A stretch of 64,000 nucleotides of DNA from Butyrivibrio sp. Su6. GTDB lineage: Bacteria; Bacillota; Clostridia; Lachnospirales; Lachnospiraceae. Every line of letters begins with the position of its first letter. The stretch's first letter is position 1. Shown piece by piece: positions 17,084 through 25,793 of the stretch. Under the pieces are notes generated by a model. That model was not told the origin of the DNA. It searched no databases and worked only from the letters and a program-made list of their open reading frames with translations. Location of the stretch: positions 124,001-188,000 of the forward strand of contig NZ_FNUR01000001.1 of NCBI RefSeq assembly GCF_900108105.1, given 5' to 3'. A program made the position numbers and the translations under genes.

Positions 17084-18226
17084 ATGGATTACGTTGTTAA
17101 TACATTATCTAATCTCTGGCAGCAAACTGCATTTACAACCATGACTCCTGGTAACTATATCATGGTAGTTGTTGCTCTTGTATTTATGTATCTTGCTATA
17201 GCTAAGGGATTTGAGCCTTTACTTTTGGTACCAATTTCATTTGGTATGCTTCTTGTTAATATCTATCCGGATATTATGGCAGAACCTGTAGGCGGAGCAG
17301 CCGGCGGACTTTTACATTATTTCTATATCCTGGATGAATATGCAATTCTTCCTTCACTGATATTCCTTGGTGTTGGAGCGATGACAGACTTTGGACCACT
17401 TATTGCAAACCCTATCAGCTTCCTTATGGGAGCAGGTGCTCAGTTTGGTATTTTCTCTGCTTATTTCATGGCTATTTTCTTTGGCTTTAATGATCAGCAG
17501 GCTGCAGCAGTATCTATTATCGGTGGTGCAGATGGCCCTACTTCAATCTTCCTTGCAAGTAAGCTTCATCAGACTTCAATCTTAGGACCTATTGCCGTTG
17601 CTGCTTATTCATACATGGCTTTGGTTCCTATGATCCAGCCACCTATCATGAAGGCTCTTACTACAGATAAAGAGAGAAAGATCAGAATGTCTCAGCTTCG
17701 TGAAGTATCTAAGCTTGAGAAGATTCTTTTCCCTATTATCGTTACTATCGTAGTAAGCATGATTCTTCCTACAACAGCACCTCTTATTGGTATGTTGATG
17801 CTGGGAAATCTCTTTAGAGAGTCAGGAGTTGTTCGTCAGCTTCAGGAAACAGCTTCTAATGCACTTATGTATATCGTAGTTATCCTTCTTGGTACATCAG
17901 TAGGTGCTACAACAAGTGCTGAGGCCTTCCTTAACACAACAACTCTTATCATAGTAGTACTTGGACTTATAGCATTCGCATTTGGTACAGCAGCCGGATG
18001 TCTTTTAGGAAAGCTCCTTTGCTTTATTACAAAGGGCAAGATCAATCCTCTTATCGGTTCAGCGGGTGTATCTGCTGTTCCTATGGCTGCACGTGTATCA
18101 CAGAAGGTTGGTGCAGAGTATGATCCATCAAACTTCCTGCTCATGCATGCTATGGGACCTAACGTAGCCGGTGTTATTGGTACAGCCGTTGTTGCTGGAA
18201 CATTCATGGCTGTCTTCGGTGTATAA
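17084..18226 (+). CDS. oadB: Sodium-pumping decarboxylase beta subunit
   Basis: OadB/MmdB decarboxylates carboxybiotin and couples this to export of sodium ions. The 380-residue protein has about nine to eleven hydrophobic segments and the family motif GGADGPTSIFLASK, with the essential Asp at residue 150. It also has the conserved region YEYA-like DEYAILPSLIFLGVGAMTDFGPL and a C-terminal HAMGPNVAGVIG stretch. It follows the biotin carrier by 56 bases and precedes the OadA-type subunit by 36, completing a pump operon. Whether it serves one or both carboxyltransferases cannot be told from sequence. Confidence 0.95.
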   Translation: MDYVVNTLSNLWQQTAFTTMTPGNYIMVVVALVFMYLAIAKGFEPLLLVPISFGMLLVNIYPDIMAEPVGGAAGGLLHYFYILDEYAILPSLIFLGVGAMTDFGPLIANPISFLMGAGAQFGIFSAYFMAIFFGFNDQQAAAVSIIGGADGPTSIFLASKLHQTSILGPIAVAAYSYMALVPMIQPPIMKALTTDKERKIRMSQLREVSKLEKILFPIIVTIVVSMILPTTAPLIGMLMLGNLFRESGVVRQLQETASNALMYIVVILLGTSVGATTSAEAFLNTTTLIIVVLGLIAFAFGTAAGCLLGKLLCFITKGKINPLIGSAGVSAVPMAARVSQKVGAEYDPSNFLLMHAMGPNVAGVIGTAVVAGTFMAVFGV

Positions 18227-18262
18227 AAAGACTTTTTATAACTTAGAAAGGATGTAATAGAT

Positions 18263-19675
18263 ATGGCAGAATTAGAGAGAAAACCAGTTCGTATCAATGA
18301 GACTGTTCTGCGTGATGCTCATCAGTCACTTATTGCAACAAGAATGCCTACAGAGGTTATGTTGCCTATCATTGATACAATGGATAAGGTTGGATATAAC
18401 GCAGTAGAGTGCTGGGGCGGTGCTACATTTGACGCTTGCATGAGATTCCTTAAGGAAGACCCATGGGAGAGACTTAGAAAACTCCGTGAAGGCTTTAAGA
18501 ACACAAAACTTCAGATGCTTTTAAGAGGACAGAATATCCTTGGTTACAAGCATTATCCAGATGACGTAGTAGAGTATTTCGTACAGAAGTCTATTGCAAA
18601 CGGTATTGATATCATCAGAATCTTTGACTGTCTTAACGACCTTAGAAACCTTGAGGCTTCAGTTAAGGCTTGTAAGAAAGAGGGCGGTCATGCTCAGATA
18701 GCTCTTGCTTACACACTTGGTGATGCTTATACAGAAGAGTACTGGATGAACATTGCAAAAGATATCGAAGCTATGGGTGCAGATTCTATCTGTATCAAGG
18801 ATATGGCAGGACTTCTTCTTCCTTACGAGGCAGAGAAGCTTGTTAAGGCACTTAAGAGTGCTACAAAACTTCCTATTGACCTTCACACACATTACACTTC
18901 AGGTGTTGCCAGCATGACTTACATGAAGGCTGCTGAGGCAGGTGTAGATATTATCGACTGTGCTATTTCTCCATTTGCACTTGGAACATCACAGCCAGCT
19001 ACAGAAGTTATGGTAGAAGCTTTCAAGGGACAGCCTTTCGAGACTGGTCTTGATCAGAAACTTCTTGCTAAGATTGCAGATCACTTCAGACCATACAGAG
19101 AAGAGTGCCTTGCTAGCGGACTTATGGATCCTAAGGTTCTTGGTGTTAATATCAAGACTCTTATGTATCAGGTTCCTGGTGGAATGCTTTCAAACATGGT
19201 TTCACAGCTTAAAGAGCAGAACGCAAGCGATAAGTATGATACAGTTCTTGAGGAAATCCCACGTGTTCGTAAGGACTTTGGTGAGCCACCTCTTGTTACA
19301 CCATCATCACAGATCGTTGGTACTCAGGCCGTTATGAACGTACTTATGGGCGAGAGATACAAGGTTGCTACTGACCAGACTAAGGATCTCCTTGCTGGTG
19401 AGTATGGTAAGACTATTAAGCCATTCAACCCAGAAGTTCAGAAGAAGATCATTGGCGACAGAGAGGTTATCACATGCAGACCTGCAGATAAGCTCGAGCC
19501 AGGACTTCAGAAGTTTGAGAAAGAAGTTGCACAGTGGAAACAGCAGGATGAGGATACTCTTTCTTATGCATTGTTCCCACAGGTTGCTACAGACTTCTTC
19601 AAGTATCGTCTTGCACAGCAGGAAAAAGTTGATGTTACAGCTGCTGATACAAAGAATGGTGCATACCCAGTGTGA
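18263..19675 (+). CDS. oadA: Carboxyltransferase subunit, oxaloacetate decarboxylase alpha / transcarboxylase 5S type
   Basis: This enzyme transfers a carboxyl group between oxaloacetate and biotin, releasing or using pyruvate. The 470-residue chain is a DRE-TIM barrel plus C-terminal cap. Residues 17-22 are RDAHQS, with metal ligand Asp18; Lys179 (CIKDMAG) is the carbamylated or metal-bridging lysine; His208 and His210 (DLHTH) are further ligands. It stops before any biotin domain, unlike full-length OadA (about 590 residues), so it must rely on the separate carrier at 16665. That is the layout of the transcarboxylase 5S subunit. It ends the operon, 32 bases before a strong terminator. Pyruvate carboxylase subunit B is the other common name. 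Confidence 0.92.
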   Translation: MAELERKPVRINETVLRDAHQSLIATRMPTEVMLPIIDTMDKVGYNAVECWGGATFDACMRFLKEDPWERLRKLREGFKNTKLQMLLRGQNILGYKHYPDDVVEYFVQKSIANGIDIIRIFDCLNDLRNLEASVKACKKEGGHAQIALAYTLGDAYTEEYWMNIAKDIEAMGADSICIKDMAGLLLPYEAEKLVKALKSATKLPIDLHTHYTSGVASMTYMKAAEAGVDIIDCAISPFALGTSQPATEVMVEAFKGQPFETGLDQKLLAKIADHFRPYREECLASGLMDPKVLGVNIKTLMYQVPGGMLSNMVSQLKEQNASDKYDTVLEEIPRVRKDFGEPPLVTPSSQIVGTQAVMNVLMGERYKVATDQTKDLLAGEYGKTIKPFNPEVQKKIIGDREVITCRPADKLEPGLQKFEKEVAQWKQQDEDTLSYALFPQVATDFFKYRLAQQEKVDVTAADTKNGAYPV

Positions 19676-19706
19676 TCAATCACATATTTTAAAGGGATAA
19701 ATGAAT

Positions 19707-19755
19707 AAAAAAGATGGAATTTTGTTATATTTACATACAAAATTCCATCTTTTTT
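19707..19755 (+). terminator. Strong bidirectional-looking terminator after oadA
   Basis: A perfect 19-bp stem (arms 19707-19725 and 19737-19755) with an 11-base loop has an A6 left edge and T6 right edge. It closes the decarboxylase operon. Confidence 0.92.
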
Positions 19756-19788
19756 AATTTTTTTACATGATTCATTTGAACAAGCATA

Positions 19789-19797
19789 TGTTAAAAT
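19789..19797 (+). promoter_or_regulatory. Extended -10 promoter close to the glgX-type start
   Basis: TG-T-TAAAAT ends at 19797, seven bases before the ATG at 19804. No Shine-Dalgarno sequence lies between them, so transcription from here would start at or next to the start codon. Confidence 0.4.
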
Positions 19798-19803
19798 ATT
19801 AGT

Positions 19804-21981
19804 ATGAATGAGTATAGACGTCATAGACAAAATAGAAAACTGGTCGAAATAGGCGAGCGTCAGGTAAGAGAACTTAGAAAAACAGATCTCAACCGACAGA
19901 TGCTGGCCTTAGATGAATGCAATGGATTCAGGATCAGACCGGGATTTTATAATATGAATGGTGCGACCATGTTGGCAGACGGTGTAAACTTTACTGCTTA
20001 TTCAAAGGGCGCAACTTCTATTACACTTCTTTTGTATAACCGAGGGGAGGCAACTCCTTTTGCACATATTCCTTTCCCTGAGAGCTACAGGATAGGAAAT
20101 GTGTATTCGATGATAGTGTTTGGCCTTGATATTGAGAATATAGAGTACTGTTATAGCGTTGATGGTCCCTGGGACCCAGAAAAAGGCCTTTTATTCAATA
20201 AAAACCATCTTCTTTTGGATCCTTATGCCAAGGCAGTTTCAGGTCAAAGAATTTGGGGACAGAACCCCAATAAGGATGGCGCTTACAGAGCAAGGATCGT
20301 AAGAGATAATTTTGAATGGAATGATACAAATAGTCTTTGTACACCGATGAATGACACCGTTATTTACGAGATGCATGTTCGTGGATTTACCATGGATCCT
20401 TCATCAGGTGTAAAGTGCAGAGGCACATTTGAAGGCATAAAAGAAAAGGCTGAATATCTCAGGAAACTTGGAATTTCAGCTGTTGAGCTTATGCCTATTT
20501 TTGAATTTGATGAAACAAGGGATAAACGAATTGTAAATGGTAAGACTCTCCTTGATTACTGGGGATATAATACCATCAGCTTTTTTGCCCCAAATACAAG
20601 CTATGCTTCTGAGAGTGAGTACAATAAAGAGGGTGTAGAGTTAAAACGTATGATAAAAGCTCTTAAGGATAACGGAATTGAAGTTATCCTTGATGTTGTG
20701 TTCAATCACACGGCTGAAGGTAATGAAAACGGACCATTTATATCATTTAAAGGTTTTGATAATAATATCTATTATCTGCTGACACCTTATGGACAATATT
20801 ACAATTTCAGTGGTTGCGGAAATACCATGAACTGTAATCATCCCATGGTACAGGAGCTGATAGTAGAGTGCCTTAGATACTGGGCTATTGAATACAGAGT
20901 GGATGGATTCAGATTTGACCTTGCAAGTATTCTTGGAAGAGACCAGGATGGTTCTCCAATGGAAAGACCACCTCTTATCCAGAGACTTGCCTATGACCCC
21001 ATTCTTGGAAATGTAAAGCTTATCGCTGAGGCATGGGATGCCGGCGGAATGTATCAGGTTGGTAATTTCCCTGCATGGAAAAGATGGGCTGAATGGAATG
21101 GAAAATACCGAGATGATATCAGATCTTATCTAAAGGGCGATATATGGGCTGCTCCTGAAGCTGTAAAGCGTATTACAGGGTCGATGGATATGTATGGCGG
21201 CTCATATCTTGGATATGATTCATCAGTTAATTTTATTACCTGTCATGACGGATTTACTCTTTATGATTTGTATTCTTACAATGGTAAGCACAATGAAGAT
21301 AATGGCTGGAATAATACAGATGGAGCCAATGATAACAGAAGCTGGAACTGCGGAGCTGAAGGAGAGACGACAGATAAAAATATCCTGGACCTCAGGTTCA
21401 GAATGATGAGAAACGCCATAACGGTTCTTATGTGCAGTCGTGGAACTCCGATGGTCTATGCGGGAGATGAATTTGGAAATACTCAGTTTGGCAATAATAA
21501 TGCTTATTGCCAGGACAATGAGATATCTTGGCTTAACTGGGATCTTTTAAAGAAGAATAAAAACTATTTTGACTTCTACAGAAATATGATCCAGTTCAGA
21601 AGAAAACATCCGGCTATAAGAAAGGATTTACTGCCTTCGCATTGCGGTTACCCGCATATTAGTATTCACACAGAAAATCCTGATAATGGGAACATTACAA
21701 AGGATTCAAAGGTAATCTGTGTAAGATACGCTGGATTTATTGAAAAAAAGAATCATGATGATATAGTTTATGTTGCGATCAATGCATACTGGGAGGATAT
21801 TCAGATCATGCTTCCGAATCCTCCGGAAGGCGCGTATTGGTCACTTTGTGTGGATACAGGTGATGAGAGTGGCAAGCATTTTTATAACAGGCCAAAGCCT
21901 CTTACCTGGAGAAACAGGACATTGAAAGCCAGAAGTGTAAACGTATTTATTGTTTCTTTTGGAGCGGAGTATGGCGTCTAA
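19804..21981 (+). CDS. glgX: Glycogen debranching enzyme (GlgX/isoamylase family, GH13)
   Basis: The enzyme hydrolyses alpha-1,6 branches of glycogen or limit dextrins. The 725-residue protein has an N-terminal CBM48-like domain (GATMLADGVNFTAYSKGA) and a GH13 barrel. The barrel motifs are region I DVVFNHTAEG, region II GFRFDLASI with nucleophile Asp372, region III IAEAWDAGG with acid/base Glu409, and region IV TCHDGFTL with His481 and Asp482. The C-terminal domain is short. About 45 residues precede the usual family start, and no ribosome site is visible before the ATG at 19804. No other glycogen gene is adjacent. Its 3' end overlaps the next gene by 11 bases, placing it in a unit with the two-component system. 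Confidence 0.9.
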   Translation: MNEYRRHRQNRKLVEIGERQVRELRKTDLNRQMLALDECNGFRIRPGFYNMNGATMLADGVNFTAYSKGATSITLLLYNRGEATPFAHIPFPESYRIGNVYSMIVFGLDIENIEYCYSVDGPWDPEKGLLFNKNHLLLDPYAKAVSGQRIWGQNPNKDGAYRARIVRDNFEWNDTNSLCTPMNDTVIYEMHVRGFTMDPSSGVKCRGTFEGIKEKAEYLRKLGISAVELMPIFEFDETRDKRIVNGKTLLDYWGYNTISFFAPNTSYASESEYNKEGVELKRMIKALKDNGIEVILDVVFNHTAEGNENGPFISFKGFDNNIYYLLTPYGQYYNFSGCGNTMNCNHPMVQELIVECLRYWAIEYRVDGFRFDLASILGRDQDGSPMERPPLIQRLAYDPILGNVKLIAEAWDAGGMYQVGNFPAWKRWAEWNGKYRDDIRSYLKGDIWAAPEAVKRITGSMDMYGGSYLGYDSSVNFITCHDGFTLYDLYSYNGKHNEDNGWNNTDGANDNRSWNCGAEGETTDKNILDLRFRMMRNAITVLMCSRGTPMVYAGDEFGNTQFGNNNAYCQDNEISWLNWDLLKKNKNYFDFYRNMIQFRRKHPAIRKDLLPSHCGYPHISIHTENPDNGNITKDSKVICVRYAGFIEKKNHDDIVYVAINAYWEDIQIMLPNPPEGAYWSLCVDTGDESGKHFYNRPKPLTWRNRTLKARSVNVFIVSFGAEYGV

Positions 21982-22570
21982 TAAAGAAAATAAAGACAAG
22001 TTTATAGTCGGTGGCTACGAGTTTTTAACTGAAACAGATGCTGAAAAGGGTACACTTGATCTTTCAAAGATAAAAGTTCTGGAGACCAAGGTTAAGGTCA
22101 GCAGACCTGATGATATGCTGGCGGTTTACGAAAAGGCAATACAAAACAGAATTTTTAAAACACCTCTTGGCTGGAGATATCTGACTGACCTTAGAGAAAA
22201 ACTTCTTGCAAGCGGTTTTGAAGAGCAGGACCTGATTCCTATACCACTGGAGATTCCTATGACCAGGCAGTCTTCACTTGATAAGCTTTCCTCGAAAAAG
22301 AAGGAGAGTCCATCAGGAGAAAAAGTACATTTTGGAAGAATTTTATCTATTGTTCTTAACGTAGCGCTTATTATTGTGGTAATCTTAATGTTTGTAATTG
22401 CTTCTACCAGCGAAAATGATAATATCATTAATTACAAAAGAAATATCACAAACCGCTACTCTGCTTGGGATGAAGAACTAAAAGAGAGAGAAAAAGCTGT
22501 GCGGGAAGCAGAAAAAAGGCTTGGCATCACTGACTCTAAAGGGTATGATGAGGGAGATGTAAGTTACTGA
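21971..22570 (+). CDS. Single-pass membrane protein of unknown function
   Basis: A 199-residue protein with a polar cytosolic N-terminal region (about 115 residues). One transmembrane helix follows (ILSIVLNVALIIVVILMFVIA, about 120-140), then a charged, probably coiled-coil C-terminal part (EELKEREKAVREAEKRLG). The ATG at 21971 is chosen because GGAGCGGAG lies just upstream and the gene overlaps the end of glgX; the frame itself opens earlier. It sits immediately before a response regulator and kinase, so it might be an accessory to them. I recognise no family. Confidence 0.7.
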   Translation: MASNKENKDKFIVGGYEFLTETDAEKGTLDLSKIKVLETKVKVSRPDDMLAVYEKAIQNRIFKTPLGWRYLTDLREKLLASGFEEQDLIPIPLEIPMTRQSSLDKLSSKKKESPSGEKVHFGRILSIVLNVALIIVVILMFVIASTSENDNIINYKRNITNRYSAWDEELKEREKAVREAEKRLGITDSKGYDEGDVSY

Positions 22571-22589
22571 TTTTAGGAGGACATAATTA

Positions 22590-23267
22590 ATGGATGATCT
22601 TAAGATACTTGTTGTTGATGACGAGAGCAGAATGAGAAAACTCGTCAAAGACTTTTTGATAAAAGATGGATATATAGTTCTTGAAGCGGGCGATGGACAG
22701 CAGGCACTTGATATGTTTTATGAGGATAAGGATATTGCTCTTATCATTTTGGACGTTATGATGCCAAAGCGTGACGGATGGGAAGTCTGCAGAGAAATCA
22801 GAACTAATTCCAAAGTGCCGATCATAATGCTTACAGCTAAATCTGAGGAACGAGATGAGCTCCTTGGATTTGAACTTGGAGTAGATGAATACATTTCTAA
22901 ACCATTTAGCCCAAAGATTCTTGCTGCAAGAGTTTCAGCCATACTTAGACGAACTAATCAGACCGCAAATAACCAGGTCATGGAACTTGGCGGTATTGTT
23001 GTAAACAAGGTTGCACATAGCGTATTTGTTGATGGAAAAGAGATTGAACTTAGTTATAAGGAGTTCGAGCTTTTGTCATTCTTCTTTGAAAATAAGGGAG
23101 TTGCTCTTTCTAGAGAAAAGATCCTTAACAACGTTTGGAATTATGACTATTTTGGAGATGCCCGTACTATCGATACCCATGTTAAAAAGCTTCGTGGCAA
23201 ACTGGGATCTAAGGGCGATATGATCAAGACAATTTGGGGAATGGGGTATAAATTTGAAGAAAACTGA
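22590..23267 (+). CDS. OmpR/PhoB-family response regulator
   Basis: The 225-residue protein has a receiver domain (1-120) with acidic pocket Asp10/Asp11, phosphoacceptor Asp55 (LIILDVMMP), Thr82 and Lys104 (YISKPFSP). A winged-helix DNA-binding domain (about 125-225) follows, with ELSYKEFELLSFFFENKG and RTIDTHVKKLRGKLG. It should bind direct repeats as a phosphorylated dimer. TAGGAGG gives a strong start. The histidine kinase gene overlaps its last 14 bases, so they form a cognate pair. The regulated genes are not evident from the sequence. Confidence 0.95.
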   Translation: MDDLKILVVDDESRMRKLVKDFLIKDGYIVLEAGDGQQALDMFYEDKDIALIILDVMMPKRDGWEVCREIRTNSKVPIIMLTAKSEERDELLGFELGVDEYISKPFSPKILAARVSAILRRTNQTANNQVMELGGIVVNKVAHSVFVDGKEIELSYKEFELLSFFFENKGVALSREKILNNVWNYDYFGDARTIDTHVKKLRGKLGSKGDMIKTIWGMGYKFEEN

Positions 23268-24762
23268 TGCTCCTATAGAAAAAACCAAAACTCATTCCAT
23301 AAGATTTGAAATCAGTTCAGCATTTATTTTTACTTTGATAATGGCGTTTGGTTTTTGCCTGGTAATAAATCTTTTCTTCATGGAACAGTTTTATGTTCAA
23401 AACAAGAGAGAAGCAATCATTCAGGCTTATAGAAGCATTGCACAGGCCATAAGCGACGGTGACATTACCTCAGAGGAATTCGATGTTGAGATCACCCACA
23501 TCTGTGAGCGATACAATATTGAGATGATAGTTCTTGATGCTGACTCTTTAACTATAAAATCTTCTGCCAATAATGCTGAGCAGCTGACCAAGATATTATG
23601 GGATAATATCCTTGATTCAGGTAATTACAATGATAAGGAGATCATTGATATTGGGGAGGGCTATACTCTTCAAATCGAGAAAGACCGCGCTACCGGGCGA
23701 AAATATCTGGAAATGTGGGGAGTTGTAGGAGCAGGAAACCTTATTCTTGTCCGCTCGACAATGGAAAGTATCAAGGATAGTGTATCGATATCAAACACCT
23801 TCATGGCATATGTAGGTGTTATTGCTATTGTTGTAGGTTCTGTGGTTATTCTCTATATATCCAAGAAGATAACTGATCCTATAAAGCGTCTTTATCTTAT
23901 TTCTGATAAGATGAAGAACCTGAACTTTGAAGCCAAGTATGAAAATACAGAGAACTATAACAACGAGATTGATATTCTTGGCCATAACATGAACGAACTT
24001 TCTGAGACTCTTGAGCAGACTATCAAAGAACTCAAAAATGCGAATATAACCTTGAAGCAGGATATTGCTCAGAAGGAAGAAATTGATGAAATGAGAAAAG
24101 AATTTCTTTCTAACGTATCCCATGAGCTTAAGACACCAATTGCTCTGATACAAGGTTATGCAGAGGGACTCAGGGAAGGAATAAATGACGATCCTGAGAG
24201 CAGGGATTTTTATTGTGATGTCATCATGGACGAAGCGTCCAAGATGAATATAATGGTAAAAAAGCTTCTTACCTTGAATCAGCTTGAATTTGGTAATGAG
24301 AAAGCCAATATGGACAGATTTGATATTGTCGAAATGGTCCGTAACTATATCAAATCTGCAGAACTTTTGGCGAGACAAAAAGAAGTTACAATACAATTTG
24401 ATGTTGAGGAGCCTATATTTGTCTGGGGTGATGAATTCAAGGTAGAGGAGGTCTTGCAGAATTATTACAGTAACGCTCTTAACCACATTGACGGCGAAAA
24501 GATCATAGAGATAAAAGTGGTCAAACTTGATAATCATGCAAGAGTTTCAGTATTTAACACAGGAAAACCTATTCCCAAGGAAAGTATTGGACATATTTGG
24601 GAGAAATTTTATAAGGTTGATAAGGCCAGGACCAGAGAGTACGGGGGAAGTGGTGTAGGCCTGTCAATCGTAAAGGCTATAATGGAGAGTATGAATCAGG
24701 CTTACGGCGTGATCAACTATGACAACGGTGTTGAGTTTTACTTTGAACTGGAGACAGAATAA
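23254..24762 (+). CDS. Sensor histidine kinase
   Basis: This 502-residue kinase has two transmembrane helices (about 25-45 and 175-200) enclosing an extracytoplasmic sensor of about 130 residues. A HAMP domain, a HisKA dimerisation domain with phosphoacceptor His290 (SNVSHELKTPIALIQG) and a HATPase domain with N box EEVLQNYYSNALNH and G box GGSGVGLSIV follow. The likely start is TTG at 23254, which overlaps the regulator gene; translational coupling is expected. The sensor domain has no recognisable ligand motif. The lipoprotein gene 23 bases downstream could be a partner. Confidence 0.92.
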   Translation: MKKTDAPIEKTKTHSIRFEISSAFIFTLIMAFGFCLVINLFFMEQFYVQNKREAIIQAYRSIAQAISDGDITSEEFDVEITHICERYNIEMIVLDADSLTIKSSANNAEQLTKILWDNILDSGNYNDKEIIDIGEGYTLQIEKDRATGRKYLEMWGVVGAGNLILVRSTMESIKDSVSISNTFMAYVGVIAIVVGSVVILYISKKITDPIKRLYLISDKMKNLNFEAKYENTENYNNEIDILGHNMNELSETLEQTIKELKNANITLKQDIAQKEEIDEMRKEFLSNVSHELKTPIALIQGYAEGLREGINDDPESRDFYCDVIMDEASKMNIMVKKLLTLNQLEFGNEKANMDRFDIVEMVRNYIKSAELLARQKEVTIQFDVEEPIFVWGDEFKVEEVLQNYYSNALNHIDGEKIIEIKVVKLDNHARVSVFNTGKPIPKESIGHIWEKFYKVDKARTREYGGSGVGLSIVKAIMESMNQAYGVINYDNGVEFYFELETE

Positions 24763-24785
24763 AGTAATGATATGAGGGTACTTTT

Positions 24786-25691
24786 ATGAGGGTTAAAAGA
24801 GCTGTATTACTTTCACTTACTGTTATGATCGTCTTATCACTTTCAGGCTGCGGAGAAAAATTTCCGGAGCTTACTGAAGATGAGTATAAACAGACTGTCG
24901 AATTTGCTGTAGGTCTTTTGATGAAGTATTCAAATAACGATAAAGAAAAACTGACTTACGTTGATGCAAAAGAAGTTCAAAAAGAGCGCGAAAAAGAAGC
25001 TAGAAAAGCAGCTAAAGATGAACAGAAAAAACAGGAAAGTACGCCAGCTACTATGCAGCCGACCACTCCTGTCAGAGTAGAAGAGGTTGTACCAACAACA
25101 GATTCAAGCGAAGAACTTCCTGAAGAACCTGATAAAACAGATGATGTTGCGTCAGCAATCGGTTCATCTGAGACAGATACTGAAGTGGGAGCTGCAGCTA
25201 CAACTGTATCTACAGCTGCCCAGGAAACTGATGAGGAAGAAAAACCAACTGAAGTAAGCAGCAATGCAATTGTGCTTTCGTCAGATCAGACTCAGGAAAT
25301 AGAAAGCGACATATTCCTTTCTTACCAGGGATATTCTGTTTCAAGTACATATCCTGAAAGCTCGAAGAGCTATGTTGTAAATGCTGATAAGGGCAAAAAA
25401 CTTCTGGTTTTGAGATTTGACCTTTATAATGCATCAGGTTCTACCAAAAAGATTAATATGATAAATCAAAAGCTTCTTTTCCAGATACTTCTAAATGGCA
25501 AGAATTTGGGCTATTCGGCTGTTACTTTTTTACCTAATGATCTGTCGTCATATATTGGTGAGATTGAGTCAAAGGCCCATGAGAGCCTTGTCATACTTAC
25601 TCAGATAAGCGAAGATGATTCCACATCTATCAAGTCACTTGGAATGATAGTCAGCATGAATGGCACGCAGCAGGAAGTTGCCCTTAAGTAA
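24786..25691 (+). CDS. Lipoprotein with low-complexity linker
   Basis: A 301-residue lipoprotein: signal peptide with lipobox L-S-G-C ending at Cys22, then a Lys/Glu/Arg-rich stretch (about 55-82). A Ser/Thr/Glu/Pro-rich linker (about 83-170) follows, then a compact C-terminal domain (about 175-301) with beta-strand spacing (KKLLVLRFDLYNASGSTKKINM). The C-terminal domain resembles the immunoglobulin-like DUF4352/DUF5067 class of extracellular domains, a tentative match. It lies 23 bases behind the histidine kinase, suggesting an envelope role tied to that signal system. Confidence 0.75.
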   Translation: MRVKRAVLLSLTVMIVLSLSGCGEKFPELTEDEYKQTVEFAVGLLMKYSNNDKEKLTYVDAKEVQKEREKEARKAAKDEQKKQESTPATMQPTTPVRVEEVVPTTDSSEELPEEPDKTDDVASAIGSSETDTEVGAAATTVSTAAQETDEEEKPTEVSSNAIVLSSDQTQEIESDIFLSYQGYSVSSTYPESSKSYVVNADKGKKLLVLRFDLYNASGSTKKINMINQKLLFQILLNGKNLGYSAVTFLPNDLSSYIGEIESKAHESLVILTQISEDDSTSIKSLGMIVSMNGTQQEVALK

Positions 25692-25696
25692 ATGGC

Positions 25697-25726
25697 TTGT
25701 CAAAATGCTAACAATTGATATATACT
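25697..25726 (+). promoter_or_regulatory. Promoter of gpmI
   Basis: TTGTCA (25697-25702) and TATACT (25721-25726) with an 18-base spacer, in the 102-base gap before gpmI. Confidence 0.65.
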
Positions 25727-25793
25727 ATGCAAGGAATTACAAAGCTTTTTAATTGCTTTTAACGTATTACACGTGAAATGGAGGATATATATA

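Noticed and set aside
23791..24537. 248-codon minus-strand open frame
   Set aside because: It is antisense to the histidine kinase gene, whose domains are intact, and its product looks like shadow coding.
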